From positions 62,001-126,000 of the forward strand of contig NZ_JANHDL010000001.1 of assembly GCF_024494655.1 (NCBI RefSeq): a stretch of DNA of 64,000 nucleotides, read 5' to 3'. Position 1 is the first letter of the stretch; each line of letters opens with the position of its first letter. A program made the position numbers and the translations under genes. This document shows, piece after piece, positions 23,109 to 31,179 of this stretch. The stretch comes from Halorubrum laminariae. GTDB lineage: Archaea > Halobacteriota > Halobacteria > Halobacteriales > Haloferacaceae. Under the pieces are notes generated by a model that worked only from the letters and a program-made list of their open reading frames with translations, had not been told where the DNA came from and did no database searches.

Positions 23109-23429
23109 GTGTCTCTCCTACACACTCGGTGCCCGACGGTCCACGTAAATCCTCGCTTCTCTGCCACAGCCGGGCCACACGAACACGCTTAAGAGTCTCG
23201 CCAGCAATCGATCGAACGGGAACAGCACAGCCGCAGATCCGACGCGCCGGGGCCTTTTCGCCCACGGCTTGGGAATGTGGCAGTGCACCGACGCCTCCGG
23301 CGTCGCGGCCCGGACCGATCCGCGCTTGCGGATCGGTCCGTCACGGTCGCTCGCAGCCGCGAGCGTCCCGTAGCCGCGTCGCGCGGAGTCGCGGTCACGT
23401 TGTGGTTGTGCCGTTCCAATTTCGAAACA
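23109..23429. other. 321-bp divergent region with nhaC promoter and rps15 leader
   Basis: No gene is evident. On the minus side, GGATTTACG (about 23143-23151) is a TATA candidate and AGGAGA close to the nhaC start a possible ribosome site. On the plus side, CGCTTAAGAG (23186-23195) is a TATA candidate, and three hairpins follow (23289-23365) before rps15. Confidence 0.5.
23289..23365 (+). promoter_or_regulatory. Three consecutive hairpins in the rps15 leader
   Basis: Hairpin 1 pairs CGACGCC with GGCGTCG (23289-23305, 3-nt loop). Hairpin 2 pairs CGGACCGATCCGC with GCGGATCGGTCCG (23311-23340, loop GCTT, 13 bp perfect). Hairpin 3 pairs CGCTCGC with GCGAGCG (23348-23365, loop AGCC). If transcribed from the TATA candidate at 23186 they form a structured leader of the S15 operon. 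Confidence 0.45.
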
Positions 23430-23900
23430 ATGGCACGAATGCACACGCGCCGTCGCGGTTCGTCCGGTTCGGACAAACCGGCGACGGACGAGAACCCGGA
23501 GTGGAGCGACGTCGACGCAGAGGACATCGAGTCCCGCGTCGTCGAACTGGCGGAGCAGGGCCACGATCCCAGCATCATCGGACTCAAACTCCGTGATGAG
23601 GGCGTCAAAGGCGTCCCGGTCCCCGACGTGAAGCTGGCGACCGGCAAGAAGCTCACAGAGATCTTAGAAGAGCACGACGCCGCCGCGGAGTACCCCGAGG
23701 ACCTCCGCAACCTGATGGCGCAGGCCGTCCGCCTGCGCGACCACATGGAAGAGAACGGCCAAGACTACCAGAACAAGCGCGCGCTCCAGAACACGGAGTC
23801 GAAGATCCGCCGCCTCGCGAACTACTACCGCGGCGACGAGATCGACGAGGAGTTCACGTACACCTACGAGCGCGCGGCCGAGCTGCTCGACGACGAGTAA
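23430..23900 (+). CDS. rps15: 30S ribosomal protein S15
   Basis: This 156-residue S15 has the archaeal N-terminal extension MARMHTRRRGSSGSDKP and the S15/NS1 RNA-binding helices (SIIGLKLRDEGVKGVPVPDVKLATGKKLTEIL and ALQNTESKIRRLANYYR). It binds 16S rRNA in the small-subunit body. ATG 23430 matches the conserved MARMHTRRRG start; the open frame further upstream is leader. It is the first gene of the operon rps15 / RecJ-like / pcc1 / rps3ae. The leader contains strong hairpins that could regulate translation. Confidence 0.97.
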   Translation: MARMHTRRRGSSGSDKPATDENPEWSDVDAEDIESRVVELAEQGHDPSIIGLKLRDEGVKGVPVPDVKLATGKKLTEILEEHDAAAEYPEDLRNLMAQAVRLRDHMEENGQDYQNKRALQNTESKIRRLANYYRGDEIDEEFTYTYERAAELLDDE

Positions 23901-23947
23901 CGCCGCCGAGCAGCCACGCAGACGAAACAGCAAACACGACACAGTCA

Positions 23948-25201
23948 ATGACCGAAGCGACATCCGCTGCGCCCGCCCCCGACGCCCTCGCCGGCGTCCT
24001 CGCCGACGCGCCGTTCGTCCGGCTCGTCGCGACCGATGACGGCGACGCGCTCGCAGCCGCCGGGCTGCTCGCGAGGGCACTCCGAGCGGCCGGCACGCCG
24101 TTTCAGGTCCGCGTGGACCGGGACCCGGTGCCCGACGACATCGCCGACGGGATCACGGTGACGGTCGGCGTCGACCGCGGCGCACACGCGATACCGGGGA
24201 CGGCCCGCCCGGCGAGCGCGGACACGTTCGCCGTCGCCCGCCAACTGGGCGTCGACCCCGATCCGGTCGTCGCGCTCGCGGGCGTTGTCGCCGCCGGCTC
24301 CGTTCCCGGCACGGACGGGTCGGGCGACGCGCTCGACGCGGCCAAGGAGGGCGGTCTGGTCGAGCGACGCCCGGGAGTCGCGGTCCCGACCGCTGAGACG
24401 CCCGAGTTCGCGGACGGCCTCGCGGCCTCGACGCTCGTGCGGACGCCGTACTCCGGCGTCCCCGAGGCGACCCGTGCGGCCCTCGACGACCTCGGTCTCC
24501 CGGCCGAGATGGACGACGACGACCATCGGCGACTCGCGTCGCTCGTGGCGGTCGACGTGGTCGACGCCGCAGACGCGACCGCTCGGTCGGCCTCGGCGGT
24601 CGAGCGCGCGCTCCGTCCGTACGCGACCGTCGGCGACGCGGCACCGGTTGAGACCGTCGGCGGATACGCCGACGTGCTCGACACGCTCGCGCGCGAGGCT
24701 CCCGGAACGGGTATCGCACTGGCGCTCGACGCCGATCCGAGCGACGCGCTGCAGACCGCGGCGCTCGACGCGTGGCGGGCCCACGGGCTCGCGGCGCACC
24801 GCGCGCTCGACGCCGCGACGATCGGACGATACGACGGCTGCGTCGTCGCCCGCGTCGAATCTCCGGAATCGGCGACCGACGCGAGCGGCGCGTCGCGCGC
24901 CGTCCTCCCAACCGTCGCTCGACTGCTCCGCGACTTCCGGTCGCCGGAGCCGGTCGCGGTCGCAGTCGACGAGTCAGGCGGTCAGCTCGCCGCGGCCGCG
25001 ACGGAGTCGAGGGGACTCGGCGACGCCTGCCGGTCGGTCGCAGCCGAACTCCACGCCGACGGCTGGGGGACCACAGACCGCGGCGGGATCGCGGTCGACA
25101 ACGACAGTGACTCGGACGTCAGCGACCCGGACAACGGGGCCGAGACGAAGTCAAACGCCGACATCACGAGCGCACTCGCCGCGCTCAGGGAGGCGCTATG
25201 A
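23948..25201 (+). CDS. RecJ-like DHH-family protein with degenerate active site
   Basis: This 417-residue protein sits between rps15 and pcc1, a place often held by a RecJ/GAN-like gene in archaea. VRLVATDDGDALAAAGLLARALRAAG matches the first DHH-fold motif, but the HxDxDG-type metal-binding residues are reduced to a DDGD string. The middle (VTVGVDRG, VALAGVVAAGSVP) keeps the fold. The C-terminal region (YDGCVVARVESPE) may correspond to the DHHA1-like half. Few metal ligands are visible, so it is likely an inactive scaffold, comparable in principle to Cdc45, or an altered nuclease. The stop codon overlaps the pcc1 start (ATGA). Confidence 0.7.
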   Translation: MTEATSAAPAPDALAGVLADAPFVRLVATDDGDALAAAGLLARALRAAGTPFQVRVDRDPVPDDIADGITVTVGVDRGAHAIPGTARPASADTFAVARQLGVDPDPVVALAGVVAAGSVPGTDGSGDALDAAKEGGLVERRPGVAVPTAETPEFADGLAASTLVRTPYSGVPEATRAALDDLGLPAEMDDDDHRRLASLVAVDVVDAADATARSASAVERALRPYATVGDAAPVETVGGYADVLDTLAREAPGTGIALALDADPSDALQTAALDAWRAHGLAAHRALDAATIGRYDGCVVARVESPESATDASGASRAVLPTVARLLRDFRSPEPVAVAVDESGGQLAAAATESRGLGDACRSVAAELHADGWGTTDRGGIAVDNDSDSDVSDPDNGAETKSNADITSALAALREAL

Positions 25202-25587
25202 CGGGGGGAGACTCCTCGGATGCCGGGCGCACCGAAGCAGATTCGCCCCGGACGGCGACCGTCCAGACGACGCACGCCGACGCCGCGCTCGTCGCGGCCG
25301 CGCTCGCTCCCGACGACACCGAGTCGATGACGACCCGGGTCGACGGCGACGCGATCGCCTGCGAGATCGAACGAGAGACGACCGGCGGGCTGCAGTCGAC
25401 CGTCGACGACTACGTCGTGAACCTGCGCGTCGCGGACCGGATCGCCGAACGCGGACGGGCACATCGCGCTCGCGCCGACGGCGGTCCGGGCGAAGCCACC
25501 GAAGACATCGAAGAAACCACAGACATCAGAGACGCTGTCGGCATCGACGCCGCAGCGGCAGCAGACACCACAGACACTAACACATGA
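25198..25587 (+). CDS. pcc1: KEOPS complex subunit Pcc1
   Basis: This 129-residue protein includes TVQTTHADAALVAAALAPDDTESMTTRVDGDAIACEIERETTGGLQSTVDDYVVNLRVAD, the small alpha/beta fold of Pcc1. Pcc1 dimerises and supports Kae1 in the KEOPS complex that makes N6-threonylcarbamoyladenosine in tRNAs. The acidic C-terminal tail (about 95-129) is haloarchaeal and probably disordered. Both ends overlap neighbours: the ATG overlaps the RecJ-like stop, and the stop overlaps the rps3ae ATG. Kae1, Bud32 and Cgi121 genes are elsewhere. Confidence 0.85.
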   Translation: MTGGDSSDAGRTEADSPRTATVQTTHADAALVAAALAPDDTESMTTRVDGDAIACEIERETTGGLQSTVDDYVVNLRVADRIAERGRAHRARADGGPGEATEDIEETTDIRDAVGIDAAAAADTTDTNT

Positions 25588-26231
25588 GCGAACGATCCGT
25601 ATCCAAGAGCAGAGAACAGAAGCGCTGGTATTCCGTGCTAGCGCCCGAACAGTTCGACCGGCAGGAGATCGGCGAGACCCTCGCCGAAGAGCCCCAGCAG
25701 GTCGTCGGTCGCACGATTACGACGACGCTGGGCGATCTCACCGGCGACTCCGGCGCGAACAACACGAAGCTGACCTTCAAGATCACCGACGTGGGCAGCG
25801 ACTCGGCGTACACCGAGTTCATCAAGTACGAGCTGACGCGCGATTACCTGCGCTCGCTCGTCCGCCGCGGGGCCTCGAAGGTCGAAGCCTCGATCACGGT
25901 GCTGACGACCGACGACTACCGGATCCGCGTCCAGCCCGTCGCGCTGACGACGAAGAAGGCAGACCGGTCTCAGGAGAAGGCGATCCGCCGCGTCATGATC
26001 GACAAGGTCAACGCGGCCGCCGCGGACCGGACCTTCGAGTCGTTCCTCGACGCGATCGTCGACGGGAATCTCTCGTCGGCCGTCTACGGCGAGGCGAAGA
26101 CCATCTACCCGCTCCGCCGCGTCGAGGTTCAGAAACTGACCCTCGAAGCGCGACCATCCGAGGTCGCAGCCGAGGAGGAGGCCGCCGTCGACGTCGAGGC
26201 TGACGAAGTGGCTGTCGACGCCGACGAGTAA
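25584..26231 (+). CDS. rps3ae: 30S ribosomal protein S3Ae
   Basis: This 215-residue protein matches archaeal S3Ae (eukaryotic S3A/eS1): [72 protein letters not shown], and [51 protein letters not shown]. It belongs to the small-subunit platform. A short acidic C-terminal tail ([14 protein letters not shown]) is typical of halophiles. Translational coupling to pcc1 via ATGA places the four genes in one transcript. Confidence 0.97.
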   Translation: MSERSVSKSREQKRWYSVLAPEQFDRQEIGETLAEEPQQVVGRTITTTLGDLTGDSGANNTKLTFKITDVGSDSAYTEFIKYELTRDYLRSLVRRGASKVEASITVLTTDDYRIRVQPVALTTKKADRSQEKAIRRVMIDKVNAAAADRTFESFLDAIVDGNLSSAVYGEAKTIYPLRRVEVQKLTLEARPSEVAAEEEAAVDVEADEVAVDADE

Positions 26232-26568
26232 CTCGGTCACACCGCGATTCCCGGAGACTATTTATGCCGTCGTGCCCGTCCCGTCAGCGGCGGCTCCACG
26301 ATGTCCGAGACAGGTGCGAGCGGTCGGCGCGCCGCCGAGCGCCCGCCTACAAGCGGGCGCGAGGAGCCCGCGAGGGAGGTCGGCGGCGGCCGCGCTGCGG
26401 TGCGATGCTGTCCGCGGCCGCCACCGGCCGAGGCTGGGGAGGCCCGAGGTTGCGGATGCGGGGCGGTCGAGGGGACTGGCTTTGGCTCTGGTGGTGGTCA
26501 TGTCGATCAGCGATTTCTGCAATTCACAAGACGAAAGCTTGAAACGCCGCTCTCCCGACTTTTCGGGC
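26232..26568. other. 337-bp gene-free region between rps3ae and rpoL with repeat copy B
   Basis: The region contains GACTATTTATGCC (26255-26267), a strong TATA-like site on the + strand, followed by copy B of the dispersed element (26317-26443). It then contains a rpoL-proximal stretch with ACGAAAGCTTGAAACG (26531-26546), a probable rpoL promoter element. I see no gene: the Arg-rich frames here are GC-bias artefacts. Confidence 0.6.
26317..26443 (+). repeat. Dispersed structured element, copy B
   Basis: Helix I pairs GCGCCCGC (26339-26346) with GCGGGCGC (26353-26360). The linker GAGGAGCCCGCGAGGGA (26361-26377) differs from copy A at one base. Helix II pairs 26378-26394 with 26413-26429 with one mismatch and one T-G pair. 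The tail GAGGCTGGGGAGGC is identical. Weaker similarity continues to about 26527. The TATA-like site at 26255-26267 lies 50-60 bp upstream, so this copy could be transcribed on its own or as part of the rpoL upstream region. Confidence 0.65.
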
Positions 26569-26847
26569 ATGGAACTGCGGGTCATCGAGAAGACCGACAC
26601 GGAACTCCGCATCGAGGTCGCCGGCGAGGATCACACCTTCATGAACGTGCTGAAGGGCGTCCTGCTGGAGACCGACGATGTCGCGGCCGCGACCTACGAC
26701 GTGAACCCCGAGCAGTCCGGCGGACAGACGGAACCGGTGTTGACAGTGAAATCCAAGTCCGGCGACCCGCTCGACCTAGTCGGCGAGGCGGCAGACTCGA
26801 TCACGGACCAGACGGACGCGCTTCGCAACGCGGTGCAGGCGGCCTGA
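26569..26847 (+). CDS. rpoL: DNA-directed RNA polymerase subunit L
   Basis: This 92-residue protein is the archaeal Rpo11 homologue: [46 protein letters not shown] shows the conserved ExHTxxNxLrxxLL-like dimerisation block, and the C-terminal helix is [21 protein letters not shown]. It pairs with subunit D in the assembly platform of archaeal RNA polymerase. ATG 26569 is chosen because the sequence before it is non-coding. The upstream region contains structured repeat copy B. No other polymerase genes are adjacent. Confidence 0.94.
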   Translation: MELRVIEKTDTELRIEVAGEDHTFMNVLKGVLLETDDVAAATYDVNPEQSGGQTEPVLTVKSKSGDPLDLVGEAADSITDQTDALRNAVQAA

Positions 26848-26959
26848 CCAGTTTGATAGGCAACCGACGGGAGGGAAGACTGGACGGCGTGGCGATCCGT
26901 TCGTTCGCATCGCTGATTCGTTCGCGTCTGTGCTGACACTTCTCCGAGCGAACGAGGGG

Positions 26960-26970
26960 CATACCTAAGT
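26960..26970 (+). promoter_or_regulatory. TATA-like box of the glycosyltransferase gene
   Basis: CATACCTAAGT lies about 24-34 bp before the ATG at 26994. A GTG two codons before (26988) is also in frame, but the spacing is better for ATG. Confidence 0.45.
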
Positions 26971-26993
26971 GGTGACTCCCAAAACGAGTGGAT

Positions 26994-28040
26994 ATGCCGC
27001 CGAGCGTACTCATGTTGGGATGGGGGTATCCGCCGAACATCACCGGTGGCCTCGATGTTCACGTCGGTGAACTGTTCACCGGGCTCCGCGACGATCTTGG
27101 GATCGACACCACCCTCGTGTTGCCCGCAGAGTTCGCACCGGACGACGAGTCGGGGCTCGAACCGGTCGAAACGGGCGACGGGGACGTGGCGACTCGGGTG
27201 GAGCAGCTCAGCGACCGATTCGCCGAACTCGCGCCCGATTACGACGTGATACACACCCACGACTGGTTCGGGTACGCTCCGGGGCGACAGGCCGCCCGCG
27301 TGTCGGACGCGACGTGGGTGTCATCGTTCCACTCGCTCGCGAGCGACCGCAACATCGACCCACCGAAACGCGAGGTCGAGACCGAGCGCCGCCTCGCGAA
27401 CGCAGCCGACACGAACATCGCGGTCAGCGAGATCGTCCGCAACGACATCCGCGAGCTGTACGACGCCGACTCCCGCGTCGTGTACAACGGCTTCTCGACG
27501 CCGACGTTCTCCGGGAAAGACGTTCGCGTCGACCTCGGAATCGACGGCGAGATGCTGTTCTTCGTCGGTCGCCACACGGATCAGAAGGGGATATCACATC
27601 TCCTGTACGCGATGAAGAAGCTCCGTGGACGCGACACGACGCTCGTCGTCGGCGGCTCTGGTCACCAGACGGAACAGCTGAAGCGGTTCGCCGAACTGCT
27701 CGGTATCGCCGACCGCGTCGAGTTTGTCGGATACGTCCCCGAAGCGGAGCTCGGCGACTACTACGCCGCCGCCGACGCGTTCGTCTCTCCGTCCTTCGCA
27801 GAGCCGTTCGGGATCACGATCACCGAGGCACTGGAGGCAGGCACGCAGGTCGTCGCGACGCGATCGGGGGTCGCGGAGGTCCTTCCGGACGGCTGCCTCG
27901 TCGAAGTAGAGACGGACTCAGAATCGATCGTCGAGGGCCTCATCACCGCGCTCGACCGCGAATCGCCGCCGACGTACGAGCGCCGCGAGTGGTCGGCGGT
28001 CGCCGAGGACACGCTGGCGGTGTACGAAGATGTCGCGTAA
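26994..28040 (+). CDS. Glycosyltransferase family 4 (GT-B fold)
   Basis: This is a 348-residue retaining glycosyltransferase. The N-terminal half has VLMLGWGYPPNITGGLDVHVGEL, DVIHTHDWFGYAPG and FHSLASDRN (acceptor-side loop). The C-terminal half has the donor-binding EX7E-type region: FVGRHTDQKGISHLLYAM, LVVGGSGHQTEQLKRFA, VEFVGYVPEAELGDYYAAADAFVSPSFAEPFGITITEALEAGTQVVA, with the two Glu residues in PSFAEPFGITITEA. It transfers a sugar from a nucleotide sugar to an unknown acceptor, perhaps S-layer or glycolipid precursors. It appears cytosolic and stands alone, not in an obvious glycosylation cluster. Confidence 0.88.
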   Translation: MPPSVLMLGWGYPPNITGGLDVHVGELFTGLRDDLGIDTTLVLPAEFAPDDESGLEPVETGDGDVATRVEQLSDRFAELAPDYDVIHTHDWFGYAPGRQAARVSDATWVSSFHSLASDRNIDPPKREVETERRLANAADTNIAVSEIVRNDIRELYDADSRVVYNGFSTPTFSGKDVRVDLGIDGEMLFFVGRHTDQKGISHLLYAMKKLRGRDTTLVVGGSGHQTEQLKRFAELLGIADRVEFVGYVPEAELGDYYAAADAFVSPSFAEPFGITITEALEAGTQVVATRSGVAEVLPDGCLVEVETDSESIVEGLITALDRESPPTYERREWSAVAEDTLAVYEDVA

Positions 28041-28082
28041 GCAGCGAACCGAGCGCACGCTTCGCTGCGCTATCGCCGGTAG

Positions 28083-28403
28083 CTACGTCTCGTGACCGCG
28101 GAACACATCGAACTCGGTCACGGGTTCCGGATGCGTGATGCGGAACCCGTCCGCAGTCTCGACGACGCCGCGAGTGCTCCCGGAGGTACCGCCGTACGGG
28201 CTCTCCTCACCCTCAATCCCGCTTCCGCCCTGATACGGGGAGGTGTACGGCGACTCGGACACGGGTTCGTCGAACCCCTCCGGTGGAAGGTAGATCCGTT
28301 CCCCGCCCGTCGATCGGACGACGACGGCGACGTCGCGGGTTCCAGCCACGTCGATGACGGTTCGGCCGTCCGTGACGCGCGTGTCGATGTCGACTTCGTC
28401 CAT
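28083..28403 (-). CDS. Small haloarchaeal protein of unknown function
   Basis: This acidic protein of 106 residues begins MDEVDIDTRVTDGRTVIDVAG and contains strands TRDVAVVVRSTGGERIYLPP and TRGVVETADGFRITHPEPVTEFDVF. They are separated by a Ser/Pro/Tyr/Gly-rich loop (about 45-75: SPYTSPYQGGSGIEGEESPYGG). The strand pattern around the loop suggests a small beta-sandwich. I recognise no characterised family. Its stop is 43 bp from the glycosyltransferase stop (convergent). Upstream, 140 bp separate it from the convergent-side MFS gene in the same direction. Confidence 0.6.
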   Translation of the reverse strand: MDEVDIDTRVTDGRTVIDVAGTRDVAVVVRSTGGERIYLPPEGFDEPVSESPYTSPYQGGSGIEGEESPYGGTSGSTRGVVETADGFRITHPEPVTEFDVFRGHET

Positions 28404-28543
28404 GGCTCACGTTGCGGACGGAGGCGGTTTAGCCCTACCGGCCGTGTCCCCGATCGCCGACCGGCTTCGTTTCGATGCGCCGCCCTGCCGCGACGAATGG
28501 ACCCGCCGGTCAGACGAGCCGTGTTAGCATGGTCCGATCTGAC

Positions 28544-29740
28544 TCAGTCGCCGGCCAAGCGAATCGCCACGAGCGCGACACCGCCGGCGACGGCCGCGAC
28601 GGCGAAGAACGCCTCGTCGAAGTACCCCCGATCCGCGACCGCACCGAAGACGGCCGGGCTGGCCGCGCCGAACGCGAGGTAGACGGTCCGAAGTGCACCG
28701 AGGCTCGTCCCCCGCGTTCCGTCCGGAAGCCGGTTCGTGAGGTCGGAGACGACGACCGTCTCGAACCCGAGGAGACCGCTCGCGAGGATGGTCACGAGGA
28801 CGAACGACCGAACGCCCTCGACGAGCGGGAGCGCGACGAACGCTGCAGCGGCCGCGCCGGCGATCGCAAGCAGCGGCCGGCGGATCCCGATTCGGTCGTA
28901 CGCCCGCCCCGCGATGGGCTTCAGCACCATCCCGAGCGAAAAGAAGAAGCCGAACAGGACCGTCGCCGTCTGTCTCGAGACCGACTTCTGTTCGATCAGA
29001 TACGTCGGATAGAACCCCATGAACGCTTGGATGATGACCGCCCACAACACGAGCAGCAGCGTTCCCCGGCGGACGGACGGGAGAGACAGTGTCGCGACCA
29101 CGTCGTCGAGCGCGACGGCGTCGCGCAGCGAGGACTCGGTCGCGGTCGGGCGCGGGAGGACGACCCACAGGCCGCCCGCCGCGACGAGAAAGAGGGGCAC
29201 GGCGATCCCGAACCCGTACTGCCACGTCAGCGCGGCCGCGACGAACCCCGCCGCCGGCGGCATCACCGCGTTACCGAGGTCGCCAGCGGCCATCGTGACA
29301 CCCGTCGCCGTGCCGAGGTGCTCCGAGTACACCGTCTCCAAGATCGTAAATCGAGAGACGCCGTACAGCGCGGTCGCACCGCCGAACAGTGCCGTCGCCG
29401 CGTACAGCACCGCCGCCGAATCCGCGAGGACTACGAGCGCGAGCATCGCAGCGGCGAGGAGCTGACTGGCGATCAACAGCGGCCGGTCGCCGAGCCAGTC
29501 GCCGAGGACGCCGGCGGGGAGTTGTCCGAACGCGTACGCGGTCCACAACACGGTTAACAAGAGACCGACGGTCGTCAGGGTGAGCCCGTACGTCTCGCGG
29601 ATATAGGGCAAAAGCGCCGGGTAGATCATTCGGACGCTGATCGAGAGGAACCAGCCGAACGCGACGACGACGAGTATCCTGCCCCGACCCTCGCTCCGGA
29701 GATCTCGAATGACGGTCGCGGCTGTCGAGAGGTATCTCAC
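28544..29740 (-). CDS. MFS transporter
   Basis: This 398-residue, 12-helix major facilitator has the helix 2-3 signature GVLGDWLGDRPLLIASQLL and the second-half counterpart GRAYDRIGIRRPLLAIAG. The N-terminal cytosolic segment (MRYLSTAATVIRDLRSEGRG) is long for this class. It is most like the polyol/drug-type transporters of the superfamily; substrate and ion coupling are unknown. It diverges from the RPA operon across 164 bp. No regulator or enzyme gene is nearby to suggest its substrate. Confidence 0.86.
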   Translation of the reverse strand: MRYLSTAATVIRDLRSEGRGRILVVVAFGWFLSISVRMIYPALLPYIRETYGLTLTTVGLLLTVLWTAYAFGQLPAGVLGDWLGDRPLLIASQLLAAAMLALVVLADSAAVLYAATALFGGATALYGVSRFTILETVYSEHLGTATGVTMAAGDLGNAVMPPAAGFVAAALTWQYGFGIAVPLFLVAAGGLWVVLPRPTATESSLRDAVALDDVVATLSLPSVRRGTLLLVLWAVIIQAFMGFYPTYLIEQKSVSRQTATVLFGFFFSLGMVLKPIAGRAYDRIGIRRPLLAIAGAAAAAFVALPLVEGVRSFVLVTILASGLLGFETVVVSDLTNRLPDGTRGTSLGALRTVYLAFGAASPAVFGAVADRGYFDEAFFAVAAVAGGVALVAIRLAGD

Positions 29741-29904
29741 GTAATCACCTTCGTGGCTCGGCGTTCGACATCGCGTGGTTTGAGTCTTCGCGTCTCATGA
29801 CGGCGGGTCAGAACGCCGTCGGAGAGGGGGAGACGATCGGCTCGACTCGGCAGCGAGGCGCACGTGGTGAATCCTTTTGTGCGGTCGCGTCGAATCTTGG
29901 TCTG

Positions 29905-31179
29905 ATGGACGTCAACAGCCATGCCGAGGAACTCGCCTCCGACCTCGGTGTCGACAAAGAGGAGGTCAAAGCCGACCTGCAGAACCTGCTGGAGTACAGC
30001 GTCCCGATCGACGAGGCGAAACAGAGCGTTCGCCGGAAGCACGGCAGCGGGAGCGGCGGGTCAACGCCGACGCCAGACTCGGTCGATGTCGACGAGATCA
30101 CGACCGACCACGACGGCGTGACAGTCACCGTCTGCGTGCTCACGAAGGGGACGCGAACCATTCGTTATCAGGGAGACGACCTCACGATCCGCGAGGGGGA
30201 ACTCGCCGACGAGACCGGGGTCGTCTCGTACACCGCGTGGCAGGACTTCGGCTTCGAGCCGGGCGACTCGCTGACGATCGGCAACGCCGGCGTCCGCGAG
30301 TGGGACGGCGAGCCGGAGCTCAACCTCAACGACTCCACGACCGTCGCGATCGCCGAGGAGCCGGTCGAAGTCGATCACGAGATCGGCGGCGACCGCGCGC
30401 TTGTCGACATCGAGGCGGGCGACCGCGGCCGCAACGTCGAGGTCCGCGTGCTGGAGGCCGAGTCGAAGACGATCTCGGGACGCGACGGCGAGACGGAGAT
30501 CGTCGAGGGCGTCGTCGGCGACGAGACCGCGAAGCTCCCCTTCACCGACTGGCAGCCGCGGCCGGAAATCGAGCCGGGTGCCGACCTCCGAATCGAGGAC
30601 GTGTACGTCCGCGAGTTCCGCGGCGTCCCCTCGCTCAACCTCACTGAGTTCTCGACGGTGACGCCGCTCCCTGATCCCATTTCGGTTGCGACCGACGCGC
30701 CGCGGCTCTCCGTCGCCGACGCAGTCGCCTCCGGCGGCATGTTCGATGTCGAGGTCGTCGGTAACGTCCTCGAGATCCGCGACGGCTCCGGACTCATCGA
30801 ACGCTGTCCGGAGTGCGACCGCGTCGTTCAGAACGGACAGTGCCGGAGCCACGGTGACGTCGACGGCGAGGATGACCTGCGCGTGAAAGCCATCCTCGAC
30901 GACGGGACAGACACGGTCACCGTCGTCCTCGACGACGATCTGACGGCCGAGGTGTACGGCGGCGGCCTCGACGACGCGTTGTCGGCGGCACAGGACGCGA
31001 TGGACAAGTCGGTCGTCGCAGACGAGATCGCCGACTCGTTGGTCGGACAGGCCTACCGCGTCCGTGGGAACCTCTCCGTGGACGACTACGGGGCCACGCT
31101 CGACGCGACGGAGTTCGCGCTCGCGGACGACGATCCGGCGTCGATCGCTCGCGCCGCGCTCGCGGAGGTGGGCGAATGA
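29905..31179 (+). CDS. Replication factor A (single-strand DNA-binding protein), RPA1/RPA3-type
   Basis: This 424-residue protein starts at ATG 29905 (MDVNSHAEELASDLGVDKEEVKADLQNLLEYSVPIDEA, a helical N-terminus). It has repeated OB folds: one beginning VTVTVCVLTKGTRTIRYQGDDL, a second NVEVRVLEAESKTISGRDGE, and a third MFDVEVVGNVLEIRDGSGLIE containing a zinc-finger-like CPECDRVVQNGQCRSH. RPA coats single-stranded DNA in replication and repair. Its stop overlaps the RPA-associated gene (ATGA), and a phosphoesterase gene follows; in Haloferax the rpa1-rpap1-rpe operon has this three-gene order, so the RPA1 lineage is favoured. Confidence 0.9.
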   Translation: MDVNSHAEELASDLGVDKEEVKADLQNLLEYSVPIDEAKQSVRRKHGSGSGGSTPTPDSVDVDEITTDHDGVTVTVCVLTKGTRTIRYQGDDLTIREGELADETGVVSYTAWQDFGFEPGDSLTIGNAGVREWDGEPELNLNDSTTVAIAEEPVEVDHEIGGDRALVDIEAGDRGRNVEVRVLEAESKTISGRDGETEIVEGVVGDETAKLPFTDWQPRPEIEPGADLRIEDVYVREFRGVPSLNLTEFSTVTPLPDPISVATDAPRLSVADAVASGGMFDVEVVGNVLEIRDGSGLIERCPECDRVVQNGQCRSHGDVDGEDDLRVKAILDDGTDTVTVVLDDDLTAEVYGGGLDDALSAAQDAMDKSVVADEIADSLVGQAYRVRGNLSVDDYGATLDATEFALADDDPASIARAALAEVGE

